A DNA stretch of 64,000 nt, taken from the NCBI GenBank assembly GCA_017461765.1, contig JAFTXO010000033.1:1-64000 (forward strand), read 5' to 3'. Source of the stretch: Clostridia bacterium. GTDB taxonomy: Bacteria; Bacillota; Clostridia; Oscillospirales; CAG-272. Below, one piece after another: positions 34,897-43,618 of this stretch. The position numbers and the translations under genes are program-made. A model generated the notes under the pieces. That model saw only the letters and a list, made by a program, of their open reading frames with translations, was not told the DNA's origin and searched no databases. Within the stretch, counting starts at the first letter, position 1; the number at the start of each line of letters is the position of its first letter.

Positions 34897-35985
34897 ATGA
34901 CTTTAGAAGAATTAAAAATAAGACAGCTAACAAATCAATATCTTATTACACCCACAAATAAAAAAACCGTTGTAAAGGATATTTTAGGGGTTCAAGCGCA
35001 ATTTATGGTAAATGCTATGCATTCGCTGAAAATTCGCTGTAACGATTATGATGAAAAACTGCTTGCTAAGGGCCTTGTGAAAAATTGGACCATAAGAAGC
35101 ACTGTACACGTTTTTTCCGAAGAAGATTTGCCGTTGTTTATTCATTGTAATAACGGTCTTGATTATCGAAACAACGAATGGAACGGATATCATACATGGC
35201 AGCGTCCTGACGGAAGCTATCTTTGGTACAATGACGGTACTTGTCAACGTGTTTGGGCGTTATCTCCCGAAAGACAAAAGTATTTTTCAAATATTATCCT
35301 TGAAGAAATAAAAAAAGAGCCTAAAACTCGGGAAGACTTAAAAAATATTTGCCGATTTTTCGGAATTACAGAGATAGAGGAGAATTCTGTTTTTGATCAG
35401 TGGGGTGGCGGAATCGCCGATCTTTGCAAACGCGGTTTTATAAATTATGTTGTTCAAGAGAAAAAGGCATATATTTTGTCTCCGGAATTTACACCTATTC
35501 CCTACGAAGAGGCACGACTTGAAATGGCAAGGAGATATTTTATGAATATTGCTCCCGCAACAGTACATGACGCAATGTATTTCTTTGGAGCTAAAGCCAC
35601 AGAGGTTAAAGAATGGTTGTCCAAATTACCCGTCAAAACAATAGAATTTAACGGTAAAACCTATTATTATATAGAGAACGGAAAGAACTATGATAACTCT
35701 ATTCCCGAATGCTTATTTTTGGCGGGTTTTGATCAGCTTATGCTTGGTTATCAAAAAAAGGAAAGCTTGTATTTAGATGCGGAAAATTTACGTTCTATAT
35801 TTAATCTTGCAGGAATAGTAATGCCGCCGATCTTGCTAAAGGGAGAGGTAGTTGGTAAATGGAAGAAAAAAGATACTAAATTAGAACTCACTCTTTTTAG
35901 ATCCATTTCCGAAAATGACAAAAAGCTTATTATAAATAAGTCAGAATCCTTATGGAACGATATAAAAAGGATCGTGTGGAGTTAA
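34897..35985 (+). CDS. Winged-helix AlkZ-like DNA glycosylase family protein (HTH_42)
   Basis: The 362-residue protein matches the HTH_42/YcaQ-AlkZ group: LRQLTNQYLI-like start, then LGVQAQFMVNAMHSLKIR near residue 29 with the Q-x-Q pair that is catalytic in AlkZ-like glycosylases, NWTIRSTVHVFSEEDL near 66, and FLAGFDQLMLGY near 270. Characterised relatives excise bulky alkylated bases or unhook crosslinks. Substrate here is unknown. No clear SD (a weak AGAGA lies further up), and it begins an accessory cluster. A short 14-base direct repeat lies on each side. Confidence 0.85.
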   Translation: MTLEELKIRQLTNQYLITPTNKKTVVKDILGVQAQFMVNAMHSLKIRCNDYDEKLLAKGLVKNWTIRSTVHVFSEEDLPLFIHCNNGLDYRNNEWNGYHTWQRPDGSYLWYNDGTCQRVWALSPERQKYFSNIILEEIKKEPKTREDLKNICRFFGITEIEENSVFDQWGGGIADLCKRGFINYVVQEKKAYILSPEFTPIPYEEARLEMARRYFMNIAPATVHDAMYFFGAKATEVKEWLSKLPVKTIEFNGKTYYYIENGKNYDNSIPECLFLAGFDQLMLGYQKKESLYLDAENLRSIFNLAGIVMPPILLKGEVVGKWKKKDTKLELTLFRSISENDKKLIINKSESLWNDIKRIVWS

Positions 35986-36071
35986 TAATATATTTCTTGA
36001 CTGACAGTGATGTTATGTTTATCAAAGAATAGCTATTGAAAAACATATATAGTTTATAAACAGGAGAGACA

Positions 36072-36509
36072 ATGAAAGTTAATTTTTATGAAGAGGTTGA
36101 TGATTCTTTATTAAAGTTTGCCGTTATAATTTCTAAGAGCTTTGGAAAATGGGTCTTTTGTAAGCATAAGGAGAGATGCACATACGAAATTCCCGGCGGA
36201 CATAGAGAAAACGGTGAAACAATACTGCAAACCGCTAAAAGAGAATTATATGAAGAAACAGGAGCTATAAGATATGAAATAACGCCTGTTTGTGTTTATT
36301 CCGTAATAGGTAAAAACCGAGTCAATAAAGATGGCGAAGAAACCTTCGGTATGCTTTTTTATGCTAACATTACCGAATTTGAAACGGAGCTACATAGCGA
36401 GATGGAAAAAGTCGAATTGTTTGATGATTTACCAAAAGATTGGACATATCCGTTGATACAACCTGAGCTTGTTAAAAAAATTATTGAAATAAAAGGAGAA
36501 GCATTATGA
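36072..36509 (+). CDS. Nudix hydrolase
   Basis: The 145-residue protein contains a complete Nudix box, GGHRENGETI...RELYEETGA (residues about 37-59), binding Mg and a nucleoside diphosphate derivative. The preceding ERCTYEIPGGH is typical of MutT/8-oxo-dGTP-type members. It overlaps the dCMP deaminase-like gene by four bases, suggesting a joint role in nucleotide clean-up. CAGGAGAG precedes the start. Confidence 0.93.
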   Translation: MKVNFYEEVDDSLLKFAVIISKSFGKWVFCKHKERCTYEIPGGHRENGETILQTAKRELYEETGAIRYEITPVCVYSVIGKNRVNKDGEETFGMLFYANITEFETELHSEMEKVELFDDLPKDWTYPLIQPELVKKIIEIKGEAL

Positions 36510-36997
36510 AAAGAGAGAACTATATTTCATGGGATGAATACTTTATGGGAGTTGCGTTGCTTGCGGCAATGAGATCAAAAGATCCGAATACACAGGTTGG
36601 TGCGTGTATTGTTGATAGTGAGAACCGTATTCTTTCGACAGGCTATAACGGATTTCCCGCAGGATGCTCCGATGATGAATTTCCTTGGGAGCGAGAGGGA
36701 GGCTTTTGCGATACAAAATACCCCTTTGTTGTACACGCAGAATTAAATGCAATTTTAAATGCAAGAGGCAAAAACCTCACAGGCTCTAAAATTTATGTTG
36801 CGCTTTTTCCTTGTAATGAATGTGCAAAGGCAATCATTCAGTGCGGAATAAAAGAGATCCTATATTTGTCGGATAAGTATGCTCAAACAGACGGAACGTT
36901 GGCATCAAAGCGTATGTTAAAAGCAGCAGGAATTAAATTTACACAGCTACTTCCGCGCTCTGCTTCATTGACAATCGACTTTTCAGTTGAAAAATAA
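36506..36997 (+). CDS. Deoxycytidylate (dCMP) deaminase family protein
   Basis: A 163-residue zinc deaminase: HAELNAILNA near residue 77 (His-Ala-Glu) and PCNECAK near 102 (PCxxC) supply the zinc and proton shuttle. DPNTQVGACIVD near 27 and GYNGFPAGCSDDEFPW near 48 are typical of ComEB/dCMP deaminase. It would convert dCMP to dUMP. Start overlaps the Nudix stop (ATGA). Confidence 0.94.
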   Translation: MKRENYISWDEYFMGVALLAAMRSKDPNTQVGACIVDSENRILSTGYNGFPAGCSDDEFPWEREGGFCDTKYPFVVHAELNAILNARGKNLTGSKIYVALFPCNECAKAIIQCGIKEILYLSDKYAQTDGTLASKRMLKAAGIKFTQLLPRSASLTIDFSVEK

Positions 36998-37002
36998 AAA
37001 TT

Positions 37003-37464
37003 ATGATAATAAGAAAAACAAATTTCAATGATGTTGGTCTTTTGGTTAAGCTGAGAATGGATTACTTGCTTAATCAAAACAAAGAAGACAGTTTGGGAAA
37101 TATTGAAAAACTGCAAAGTGATCTTTTTGCATATTTTCAAAAATCAATTGAAGATCAAAATTTTTTAGCTATAGTTGCAGAAGAAAATAATATTGTATAT
37201 TCAACAGCATTTCTATCTATAGCAGATAGACCTCCGAGAACTTCAAATGAATCCTCCCGTATTGGAACGATATATAATGTTTATACATATCCGCAATATC
37301 GTAAACAAGGAGTAGCAACAAAGGTTGTTGAAGCTCTGTGTGAGGAAGCGAGTCTTTTTAATATTTCAACGATAGATTTATACGCTTCAAATGAAGGAAA
37401 GCCGCTTTATGAAAGGCTCGGATTTCAAATTCCATATCATACATATATGAAAAAGAAAGTTTAA
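37003..37464 (+). CDS. GNAT-family N-acetyltransferase
   Basis: A 153-residue single-domain GNAT protein. VYTYPQYRKQGVATKVVEAL near residue 93 holds the acetyl-CoA loop (R-K-Q-G-V-A) and LYASNEGKPLYERLGF near 127 the C-terminal motif. It begins five bases after the deaminase gene. Substrate unknown; similar proteins act on antibiotics, amines or ribosomal proteins. Confidence 0.92.
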   Translation: MIIRKTNFNDVGLLVKLRMDYLLNQNKEDSLGNIEKLQSDLFAYFQKSIEDQNFLAIVAEENNIVYSTAFLSIADRPPRTSNESSRIGTIYNVYTYPQYRKQGVATKVVEALCEEASLFNISTIDLYASNEGKPLYERLGFQIPYHTYMKKKV

Positions 37465-37481
37465 TATTAAAAAGAGGCTTT

Positions 37482-37976
37482 ATGAAAAAAGATTATAAAT
37501 TTATGTTTTTGGACAAATCAAAAATAAATGATATTCTTCCATTGCTTTTTGATCTTTTGTTTGAAAATATGAAAGACATAGCATTCTTCGAGGATGGATA
37601 TGATAAAGCTAAAAATGATTTTTTAAAACGCGTATCTCCCGCGATGTCGAAAGAAAATCGCCAGATCGTACTTTTCTATAGTGAAAACGATCTTGCAGGA
37701 TATGCTCAATATTATATAAACGATACAACATTTATGGTTGAGGAAATTCAATTAAAGTCCCAGCATAAAAGAACCATGCTACTTTATCAATTCTGCAAGT
37801 TTATGAAAAATATAGTCCCGAAAAGTACTCTATATATTGAAGCATTCACGGACAAGCGAAACATAAATTCTCAAAATCTTATAAAATCTTTCGGTATGAA
37901 AATAATTGACGATAAAAACGAAAAATTTTATCATTTCATAGGAGATTTTAAAAAGCTTAGTTGCAGTTTTAAATAA
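37482..37976 (+). CDS. GNAT-like acetyltransferase, divergent
   Basis: A 164-residue protein with GNAT-like topology: DLAGYAQYYINDTTFMVEEI near residue 71 (central strands), then IEAFTDKRNINSQNLIKSFG near 125 (late helix). The acetyl-CoA loop is altered (QLKSQHKRTMLLYQFCKF, no G-x-G/A), so catalysis is uncertain. It follows the preceding GNAT gene by 17 bases. Confidence 0.75.
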   Translation: MKKDYKFMFLDKSKINDILPLLFDLLFENMKDIAFFEDGYDKAKNDFLKRVSPAMSKENRQIVLFYSENDLAGYAQYYINDTTFMVEEIQLKSQHKRTMLLYQFCKFMKNIVPKSTLYIEAFTDKRNINSQNLIKSFGMKIIDDKNEKFYHFIGDFKKLSCSFK

Positions 37977-37988
37977 CCAGGAGTCAAA

Positions 37989-38813
37989 ATGAAAATATTA
38001 GATACTTATGACAATATAAATCAATGCTTTACCAACGAAAAATTCGATATAGATAAATGGACAGAATACGCTGACGGTATCATTTCCAATCTTTCAAAAA
38101 AGCTGAAAAATGATATAGCCGGTTATGATTTTGAAAAAGAAGTTCTTCCTGTTATATATGATTTCTTAAAGAACAAGGAAAAAGCGGATTTAGCTCATTA
38201 TATCTTTTTGAATATAACCTCTGATCTTTCAAAAAATTTTATAGAAATATTTAATGAAGATATCAATGTCACCGTCGTTTTATATTTAGGATTATGTAAC
38301 GGAGCAGGCTGGGCTACCGAAGTAAACGGAGAAAAAACAGTTTTGCTCGGTATTGAAAAAATCTTGGAGCTATCGTGGTACGATAAAAGAAGTATGCTCG
38401 GGCTTGTATATCATGAAATCGGACATATATATCATTTTTTAAATCGAAAAATCACAGATAATTTAAAAACCGAAAAAGAAAGAGCATTTTTTCAATTGTA
38501 TACAGAGGGAGTTGCTATGTATATTGAACAGCTTTTGTGTAAGGATATGAGCTTTTATCATCAAGATGTTGATGGATGGTTGGTTTGGTGCAATATCAAT
38601 AAAACAAGATTATATAAACTGTTTCTTGAAAGGATCGAAAACAGAGAGGGAACACAATGCTTTTTTGGAGATTGGAATAGCATCGAAGGCAAGTCCGATA
38701 TCGGATATTATCTCGGTTGTGAATTGATAAAAAAATTAGCAGAAAAATATTCTTTCAAAGAAATTTTGAATATTGATCTTCAAATTATAGAGCGAGCATT
38801 GAAGAATATATGA
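37989..38813 (+). CDS. Predicted zinc metalloprotease-like protein (HExxH)
   Basis: The 274-residue cytosolic-type protein (no signal peptide) contains LVYHEIGHIYHFLN near residue 140, a consensus HExxH zinc site, and YTEGVAMYIEQLL about 30 residues later that could supply the third ligand Glu. This resembles DUF2268-like predicted zinc proteases. Last gene of the accessory cluster, CCAGGAG before the start, followed by a strong terminator. Substrate unknown. Confidence 0.75.
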   Translation: MKILDTYDNINQCFTNEKFDIDKWTEYADGIISNLSKKLKNDIAGYDFEKEVLPVIYDFLKNKEKADLAHYIFLNITSDLSKNFIEIFNEDINVTVVLYLGLCNGAGWATEVNGEKTVLLGIEKILELSWYDKRSMLGLVYHEIGHIYHFLNRKITDNLKTEKERAFFQLYTEGVAMYIEQLLCKDMSFYHQDVDGWLVWCNINKTRLYKLFLERIENREGTQCFFGDWNSIEGKSDIGYYLGCELIKKLAEKYSFKEILNIDLQIIERALKNI

Positions 38814-38844
38814 AAAATAGCCGACTTATGTCGGCTATTTTTCA
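38811..38844. terminator. Bidirectional terminator
   Basis: AAAAATAGCCGAC and GTCGGCTATTTTT pair over 13 bp around TTAT. It lies between convergent genes and touches both stops. Confidence 0.93.
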
Positions 38845-40119
38845 TTTCGGCAGCTTTCCTCTATATTCTAAAAGAGACATTAAAATTTGCGCTGTTTGAG
38901 CTCTTGTGAGCGAAGAATTTGGATTGATCCTTCCGTTTTCTTTTGGTATTATGCCAAGCTCACTAAGTGAAACGATAGAGCTTTTTGCCCAAGCGGGAAT
39001 ATCGCTTTCATCTGCAAAAACGCTCATGGAGCTTTCAATTTCTGCTCCGATTATATTATTTATGATAACTGCGGCTTCAGCTGTGGTTATTTCGCTTTTC
39101 GGATTTATGTGAATTCCGTCTGATTGTCTTTCTCCCGATATTATTCCAAGAGAAAAAGCACTTTCCAAATATCCCTTATATTCCGGGGAAATGTCACTGT
39201 CATCGGCAAATCTTGTTTTAATAAGCGTCGGAACGTCTTTAGCTCCCATAGCGTTCATAACAAGAAATACGAACTCTTCCTTGGAAACGTGCTTGTCGGG
39301 ATCAAACATAAATGTTCCGTCTGCATTTTGCTTCGATGTCATGATCTCGCTCATAGTTACAACATACGCGGCATTAAGAGATTTATGTCCGCTCATATCG
39401 GAAAAAACGATCTTTGTATCGAGCTTTTCAATATCAACGCTTACAGTTGTTTCCCCTGAATAGTTTCCGTATTCATCACGAACTCTATACGTGAAGGCAT
39501 CAGTGCCTTTTTTATTTTCATAAGGCGTATATCTATAATCGCCCGTCTTTGAATTGAGTATTTCAACAAGACCCTTTTCGGGCAATGAAACTATTTCAAA
39601 TCTCAGCTCATCCCCTTCGGGATCGTATCCCGCAAGAGAACCGTATGATGAAACATTCGTAGATGTCCAAGCAGATATGCTTTCTCCGTTAGCACCGACA
39701 GGAGCGAGATTTACTTGGCTTATGACCTTCAACTCACATTCGATCTCGTACCCTGAATTGTTTGGATAAAATTTAAAGGTGTAAACACCTTCATCGCTTG
39801 ATTTCGGAACAAATCTGAGAGAAGAAAAATCCTCTCTTGAAATTACCTGATTTTTAACTACATATAAATTTTCGAGCATAAGACGTCCATCCTCTTCCTT
39901 TGGCAGAGTGCTTATAGTGATGGAAGAAACATTAAGACCGATATTATCGTCAAAATCATTTACATCAAAGTAGATTTCCCCGTCATAAACGATACCCGCC
40001 TTTACCATGCCGTTTTCATAAGCTATAACGTCTATAGCAGGCGAGATTTTTTCGCTTGCAAATACGTTTAAAGAAAAAAACGACGCAAGCACGATTGCAA
40101 AAAACAAAAACCTTTTCAT
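38842..40119 (-). CDS. Secreted S-layer homology (SLH) protein with cadherin-like domain
   Basis: The 425-residue protein has a signal peptide (MKRFLFFAIVLASFFSLNVFA), a beta-rich N-terminal region, a cadherin-like/tandem-Ig type domain near residues 150-235 (GYDPEGDELRFEIVSLPEKG, DAFTYRVRDEYGNYSGETTV), and three SLH repeats near 240-420 (e.g. ITTAEAAVIINNIIG, LTRAQTAQILMSLLEY). SLH domains bind pyruvylated secondary cell-wall polymers, so it should sit on the cell surface. Function of the ectodomain unknown. Confidence 0.9.
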   Translation of the reverse strand: MKRFLFFAIVLASFFSLNVFASEKISPAIDVIAYENGMVKAGIVYDGEIYFDVNDFDDNIGLNVSSITISTLPKEEDGRLMLENLYVVKNQVISREDFSSLRFVPKSSDEGVYTFKFYPNNSGYEIECELKVISQVNLAPVGANGESISAWTSTNVSSYGSLAGYDPEGDELRFEIVSLPEKGLVEILNSKTGDYRYTPYENKKGTDAFTYRVRDEYGNYSGETTVSVDIEKLDTKIVFSDMSGHKSLNAAYVVTMSEIMTSKQNADGTFMFDPDKHVSKEEFVFLVMNAMGAKDVPTLIKTRFADDSDISPEYKGYLESAFSLGIISGERQSDGIHINPKSEITTAEAAVIINNIIGAEIESSMSVFADESDIPAWAKSSIVSLSELGIIPKENGRINPNSSLTRAQTAQILMSLLEYRGKLPK

Positions 40120-40249
40120 AAAAAACTCCTAAATACATTTTGTAGTAAAAATATATTTTCGTTTTTAACAAAAAATTACCCTTTTTCATAATACTGTAAG
40201 GAAAAAGATAAAAATGCTTTTTAATTCAAATTGATGAATTTTTAACCTC

Positions 40250-40279
40250 TTGCACGATCCTTAAATAAATTTATATAAT
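40250..40279 (+). promoter_or_regulatory. Promoter of the MecA gene
   Basis: TTGCAC (40250-40255), 18 bases, TATAAT (40274-40279). Confidence 0.65.
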
Positions 40280-40294
40280 TATGATAGAGGTGAG

Positions 40295-40861
40295 ATGATG
40301 GAAATAATAAAGCTGGGTACGTGTTCGCTTAAAATATCACTTTCAAGCGAGGAAGCCGGAAAATGTGATTTTTCCAAGAATAAGGATGATATTGATTACG
40401 AAAACTCAGGTTCGCTGAAATTTATTTTGGATAAAGCAAAAAAAGAGGTAGGCTTTGATGTTAAGGGAAGGCTTTGTGTTGAAATATATACAGCTCCGAG
40501 CGGAGAATGTGAGATCTTTGTAAGTAAAGCGAAGGAAAGAAGCTATAAAGAAAAAAATAATGATCAGCAAAAACGCTCAATAGGAGCAAGAAGCATTTAT
40601 GTATTTGATAGACTTGAGGATATTCTTTCTGCGTGCAAAAGACTTGCGGATAATACTTCGTTTGAGATAAAAAGCAAAATATATTACGATAAAAATAAAT
40701 ACTATCTTTTTTTATTCGACACAGATACGAAGGATATCAAATATTCTTTTTTGACTGAATATTCAAAATATATAAAAAATTCCGCAGCACTATACATATT
40801 AGAGCGCGGAAAATGTCTTTGCGAAAAAAAAGGAGTCGAAATTTTTTCAAAACTATTGTAA
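40295..40861 (+). CDS. mecA: Adaptor protein MecA
   Basis: MecA proteins hand substrates (in Bacillus, ComK) to the ClpCP protease. The 188-residue protein has the N-terminal recognition domain, an acidic/charged linker near residues 85-100, and the C-terminal domain with YVFDRLEDILSACKRL near 105 and YYLFLFDTDTK near 135. It is shorter than B. subtilis MecA. Two tandem ATGs (40295, 40298); the GAGGTGA SD suits the second slightly better. Confidence 0.85.
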   Translation: MMEIIKLGTCSLKISLSSEEAGKCDFSKNKDDIDYENSGSLKFILDKAKKEVGFDVKGRLCVEIYTAPSGECEIFVSKAKERSYKEKNNDQQKRSIGARSIYVFDRLEDILSACKRLADNTSFEIKSKIYYDKNKYYLFLFDTDTKDIKYSFLTEYSKYIKNSAALYILERGKCLCEKKGVEIFSKLL

Positions 40862-40884
40862 TTGTAACTTAAAAATGATAAAAT
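40856..40884 (+). promoter_or_regulatory. Promoter of the AEC transporter gene
   Basis: TTGTAA (40856-40861), 17 bases, TAAAAT (40879-40884). The -35 box overlaps the mecA stop codon. Confidence 0.6.
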
Positions 40885-40948
40885 CGGTACTTAGAAAGTA
40901 TGCAGTGCCTATATCACTTTTACAGGGACATATCAAGGAGAAGTTAAA

Positions 40949-41932
40949 ATGAATTTGACATCGTTCTACATAACGGTTTTATCATTGTTTTTTATAATGG
41001 CTGTCGGCTTTGTCGCGAGAAAGGCAAAAATAATAAACGATTCCGCATCAAAGGGACTATCGGCGGTAGTCATAAAGATAGGTCAGCCTTTTATGATAAT
41101 CGGCGCTATGCTCAATGTTGAATATTCTTCTGAAAATTTAAAATATGGACTTTTCGTACTTTTGGCAGGACTTCTTTTACATACTGTTTTTGCAGTAATA
41201 GCGCATTTTGCAGTGTTTAAATATAAGAATGCAGATGAAAAAAAGATCTCTGAATTTGCAATTATATTTTCAAATTGCGGATTTATCGGATTTCCGCTGA
41301 TACAGTCTTTCCTTGGTGATAAAGGACTTTTCTTTGCAACATTTTATATTATCTCATTCAATATATTTATATGGACTTGGGGAATGGTCGTTTTGGGAAA
41401 GGGCAGAGACGATATCAAAATAAATCCAAGAAGCATGATATTAAATTACGGCACACTGCCTTCAATAATAGGTATAATTTTATATTTGTGCCGAGCATCC
41501 GAGCTTTTTGCAAAGATCGATATCCTATCCTTTATACCTACCGCATCATCATATCTTGGCAGCTTGTGCACGCCGATATCAATGCTGATAACTGGAGCAC
41601 TATTAGCAACGGTAACATCAAAGGAGCTTTTCTTAAATCCAAGATCGTATTATAACTGTGCGGTAAAGCTCGTCTTAATACCCATAATTGTTACTTTTCT
41701 TGCATGGGCGTGCGGTCTTAATTACTTTTTTATAGTATTTTTTGTAATAGTGAGCGCAATGCCGACAGCTTCGTCGACTGTTATGTACGGAGAGCTTTAT
41801 GAGATATCAAAGAAAAATGCGGCTATAATAACAGGACTAAGTTCCTTGATATCAATGCTGACTTTACCTATTCTCGCAACCGTGCTCAACTCTTTGTTTA
41901 CCGTAAGCGGTACATTATCAATATTCAGATAA
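40949..41932 (+). CDS. AEC-family (auxin efflux carrier-like) transporter
   Basis: The 327-residue protein has ten hydrophobic segments in two sets of five, with the AEC block FSNCGFIGFPLIQSFLG near residue 110 and its late counterpart MPTASSTVMYGELYE near 270. Bacterial AEC permeases often move organic acids such as malate or malonate; the substrate here cannot be predicted. GGAG precedes the start. Confidence 0.93.
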   Translation: MNLTSFYITVLSLFFIMAVGFVARKAKIINDSASKGLSAVVIKIGQPFMIIGAMLNVEYSSENLKYGLFVLLAGLLLHTVFAVIAHFAVFKYKNADEKKISEFAIIFSNCGFIGFPLIQSFLGDKGLFFATFYIISFNIFIWTWGMVVLGKGRDDIKINPRSMILNYGTLPSIIGIILYLCRASELFAKIDILSFIPTASSYLGSLCTPISMLITGALLATVTSKELFLNPRSYYNCAVKLVLIPIIVTFLAWACGLNYFFIVFFVIVSAMPTASSTVMYGELYEISKKNAAIITGLSSLISMLTLPILATVLNSLFTVSGTLSIFR

Positions 41933-41935
41933 CTA

Positions 41936-41966
41936 AAAATACTCGGGATAACCGAGTATTTTTTAT
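41936..41966. terminator. Bidirectional terminator between AEC and gpr genes
   Basis: AAAAATACTCGG and CCGAGTATTTTTT form a 12 bp stem with a GATAA-type loop. Confidence 0.92.
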
Positions 41967-42808
41967 CTGTTTAGCGCTTTTTCAATCGCTGAAGCAAGAA
42001 GATCGGCAAGAGATGAAACGATTATATCAGTTTCGTTTGGAGTTACAAAAAAGCTTTTTCCGTTTTCGAGGACTTTTTTTAAGTCTTCCGAAATAGAGGT
42101 AATTCCACTCTCGTTAAGCATATCGTATATCATAGTTGAAGAGCTGACAATGGTAGGTACTCCTATCGAAAAAACAGACACTCCCAAGCTTGTTTTACTT
42201 ATTTCTTTATTAAAACATCCTATTCCGCTGCCGGGCATGAGTCCAACATTCGAAATTTGAACAGTAGAACACAATCTATCGACACTCCTCGCCGCCAAAG
42301 CATCTATGAGTATAACACAATCAGCATTTATTTCTTTAGTAATACTTTTTATATGATCGGCACTTTCTATACCTGTTTTAGCTACAATTCCGGGTGACAT
42401 AAGAAAAACCGATTTTGAAATGTCAAGATGGCGAGCAACATTTATTCTATCTATCGTAAGCGGTCCTAAAGCATCTGATGTTATAGCTCGATTGCCGAGT
42501 CCTGCAATTAGAATATTTGAAAAGCTATCGTTTTTAGAAAATATTATTTTTCCAAGCTTTTGTGCGACCACGTGTCTGATTTTTGAAAATATATTATCAT
42601 CATAAAGCCATCCCTTTCCGATACAAACAGTTATATATTTGCCTTTTTTTCTTCCAAAAGCTTTCTCTCCGATATCGTTCTTTATATCTACCTCGATTAT
42701 CGGAAATCCATTTTCGGAGTAATTTGACACTGTATATCCCTTTTTAGTATCAAGGCGTTGATCTTCTTTTAAATATTCACACGCAAGATCGCTCCGTATA
42801 AAGTCCAT
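41963..42808 (-). CDS. gpr: Germination protease GPR
   Basis: GPR degrades small acid-soluble proteins when a spore germinates. The 281-residue protein has FIRSDLACEY at the start (a prosequence may precede the mature enzyme), LIAGLGNRAITSDALGP near 103, MSPGIVAKTGIESADHI near 140, CVILIDALAARSVDR near 165 and VGLMPGSGIGCFNKEI near 190, all family hallmarks. It is direct evidence that the organism makes endospores. TAGGAGAG precedes the start. Family genes are made in the forespore; no forespore promoter could be assigned with confidence. Confidence 0.96.
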   Translation of the reverse strand: MDFIRSDLACEYLKEDQRLDTKKGYTVSNYSENGFPIIEVDIKNDIGEKAFGRKKGKYITVCIGKGWLYDDNIFSKIRHVVAQKLGKIIFSKNDSFSNILIAGLGNRAITSDALGPLTIDRINVARHLDISKSVFLMSPGIVAKTGIESADHIKSITKEINADCVILIDALAARSVDRLCSTVQISNVGLMPGSGIGCFNKEISKTSLGVSVFSIGVPTIVSSSTMIYDMLNESGITSISEDLKKVLENGKSFFVTPNETDIIVSSLADLLASAIEKALNR

Positions 42809-42854
42809 TTTTACTCTCCTAAATTTTTCTATGTAAGTAATAATGAAAAAAATG

Positions 42855-42883
42855 TTGATTATTTTTTTTTAATGTGCTATCAT
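42855..42883 (+). promoter_or_regulatory. Promoter of the DUF4364 gene
   Basis: TTGATT (42855-42860), 17 bases, TATCAT (42878-42883). Confidence 0.65.
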
Positions 42884-42926
42884 AATTTTATATCATAGTA
42901 AAAAACAAAATGCAGGAGGTGAAAAA

Positions 42927-43481
42927 ATGGATATTCCGATGAAAGACAAGAATGAAATAAAAATATTTATCCTTTATCTCATGGATAGAATAGGCTATCC
43001 CGTAAAATTCACCGATATTTGCAGCATTCTTTATCAAGAGAATGTTGTAAGCTATTTTGATTCCGGTGATTGCTTTACAGAGCTTATCGATGCTCGTCAT
43101 GTTATAGAGGTCGGAAAGGATGAGGCGGGAGATGCTTTGTATCAAGTCTCTGCAACAGGAAGAACGATAGCCACAGAGCTTAACGACGCTATTTTGCCGA
43201 GTATAAAGGAAATGAGCTATCGCAGTGCTATAAGGCATCTTTCTTTCCAAAAAAGAGGAGCTGCGATAAATTGTAATATGAAGCCGTCCTTTGAAGAAGG
43301 AAAATATATGGTTCATTGCGAGATAACAGAGCACGGAAGAATAGTTCTTGATATAAATGTAGAGGTGGATTCTAAAATAGAAGGCGAAAGAATGCTTATA
43401 AATTTCCGCAGAAAGCCTGAAATTGTTTTCCGAGGTACTCTTGCTTTAGTCTCAGGAGAAAAGAATTACATATTCGAATAA
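42927..43481 (+). CDS. DUF4364 family protein
   Basis: A 184-residue protein with a winged-helix-like N-terminus (IKIFILYLMDRIGYPVKFTD near residue 10, then YFDSGDCFTELIDARHV) and a beta-rich C-terminal half. This is the Clostridia-specific DUF4364 pattern. The HTH-like start suggests DNA binding but no function is established. GGAGGTG precedes the start. Confidence 0.85.
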   Translation: MDIPMKDKNEIKIFILYLMDRIGYPVKFTDICSILYQENVVSYFDSGDCFTELIDARHVIEVGKDEAGDALYQVSATGRTIATELNDAILPSIKEMSYRSAIRHLSFQKRGAAINCNMKPSFEEGKYMVHCEITEHGRIVLDINVEVDSKIEGERMLINFRRKPEIVFRGTLALVSGEKNYIFE

Positions 43482-43565
43482 TCGAAAAAATGCTCGTTTT
43501 TTGTTCAAAATACACAAAAAATGCACCGAAAAATCGTTAAAAACGGAAAAAATGCAAAAATGTTC

Positions 43566-43593
43566 TTGACATTATGAATATTTGTGCTATAAT
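43566..43593 (+). promoter_or_regulatory. Promoter of the sigma factor gene
   Basis: TTGACA (43566-43571), 16 bases with an extended TGTGC, TATAAT (43588-43593). Confidence 0.85.
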
Positions 43594-43618
43594 ATTTATA
43601 TAACACGGAGCAATATAT

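Noticed and set aside
42809-42860. Forespore (SigF/SigG) promoter before gpr
   Set aside because: A CATTATT-like -10 is present but no convincing -35 at the right distance.
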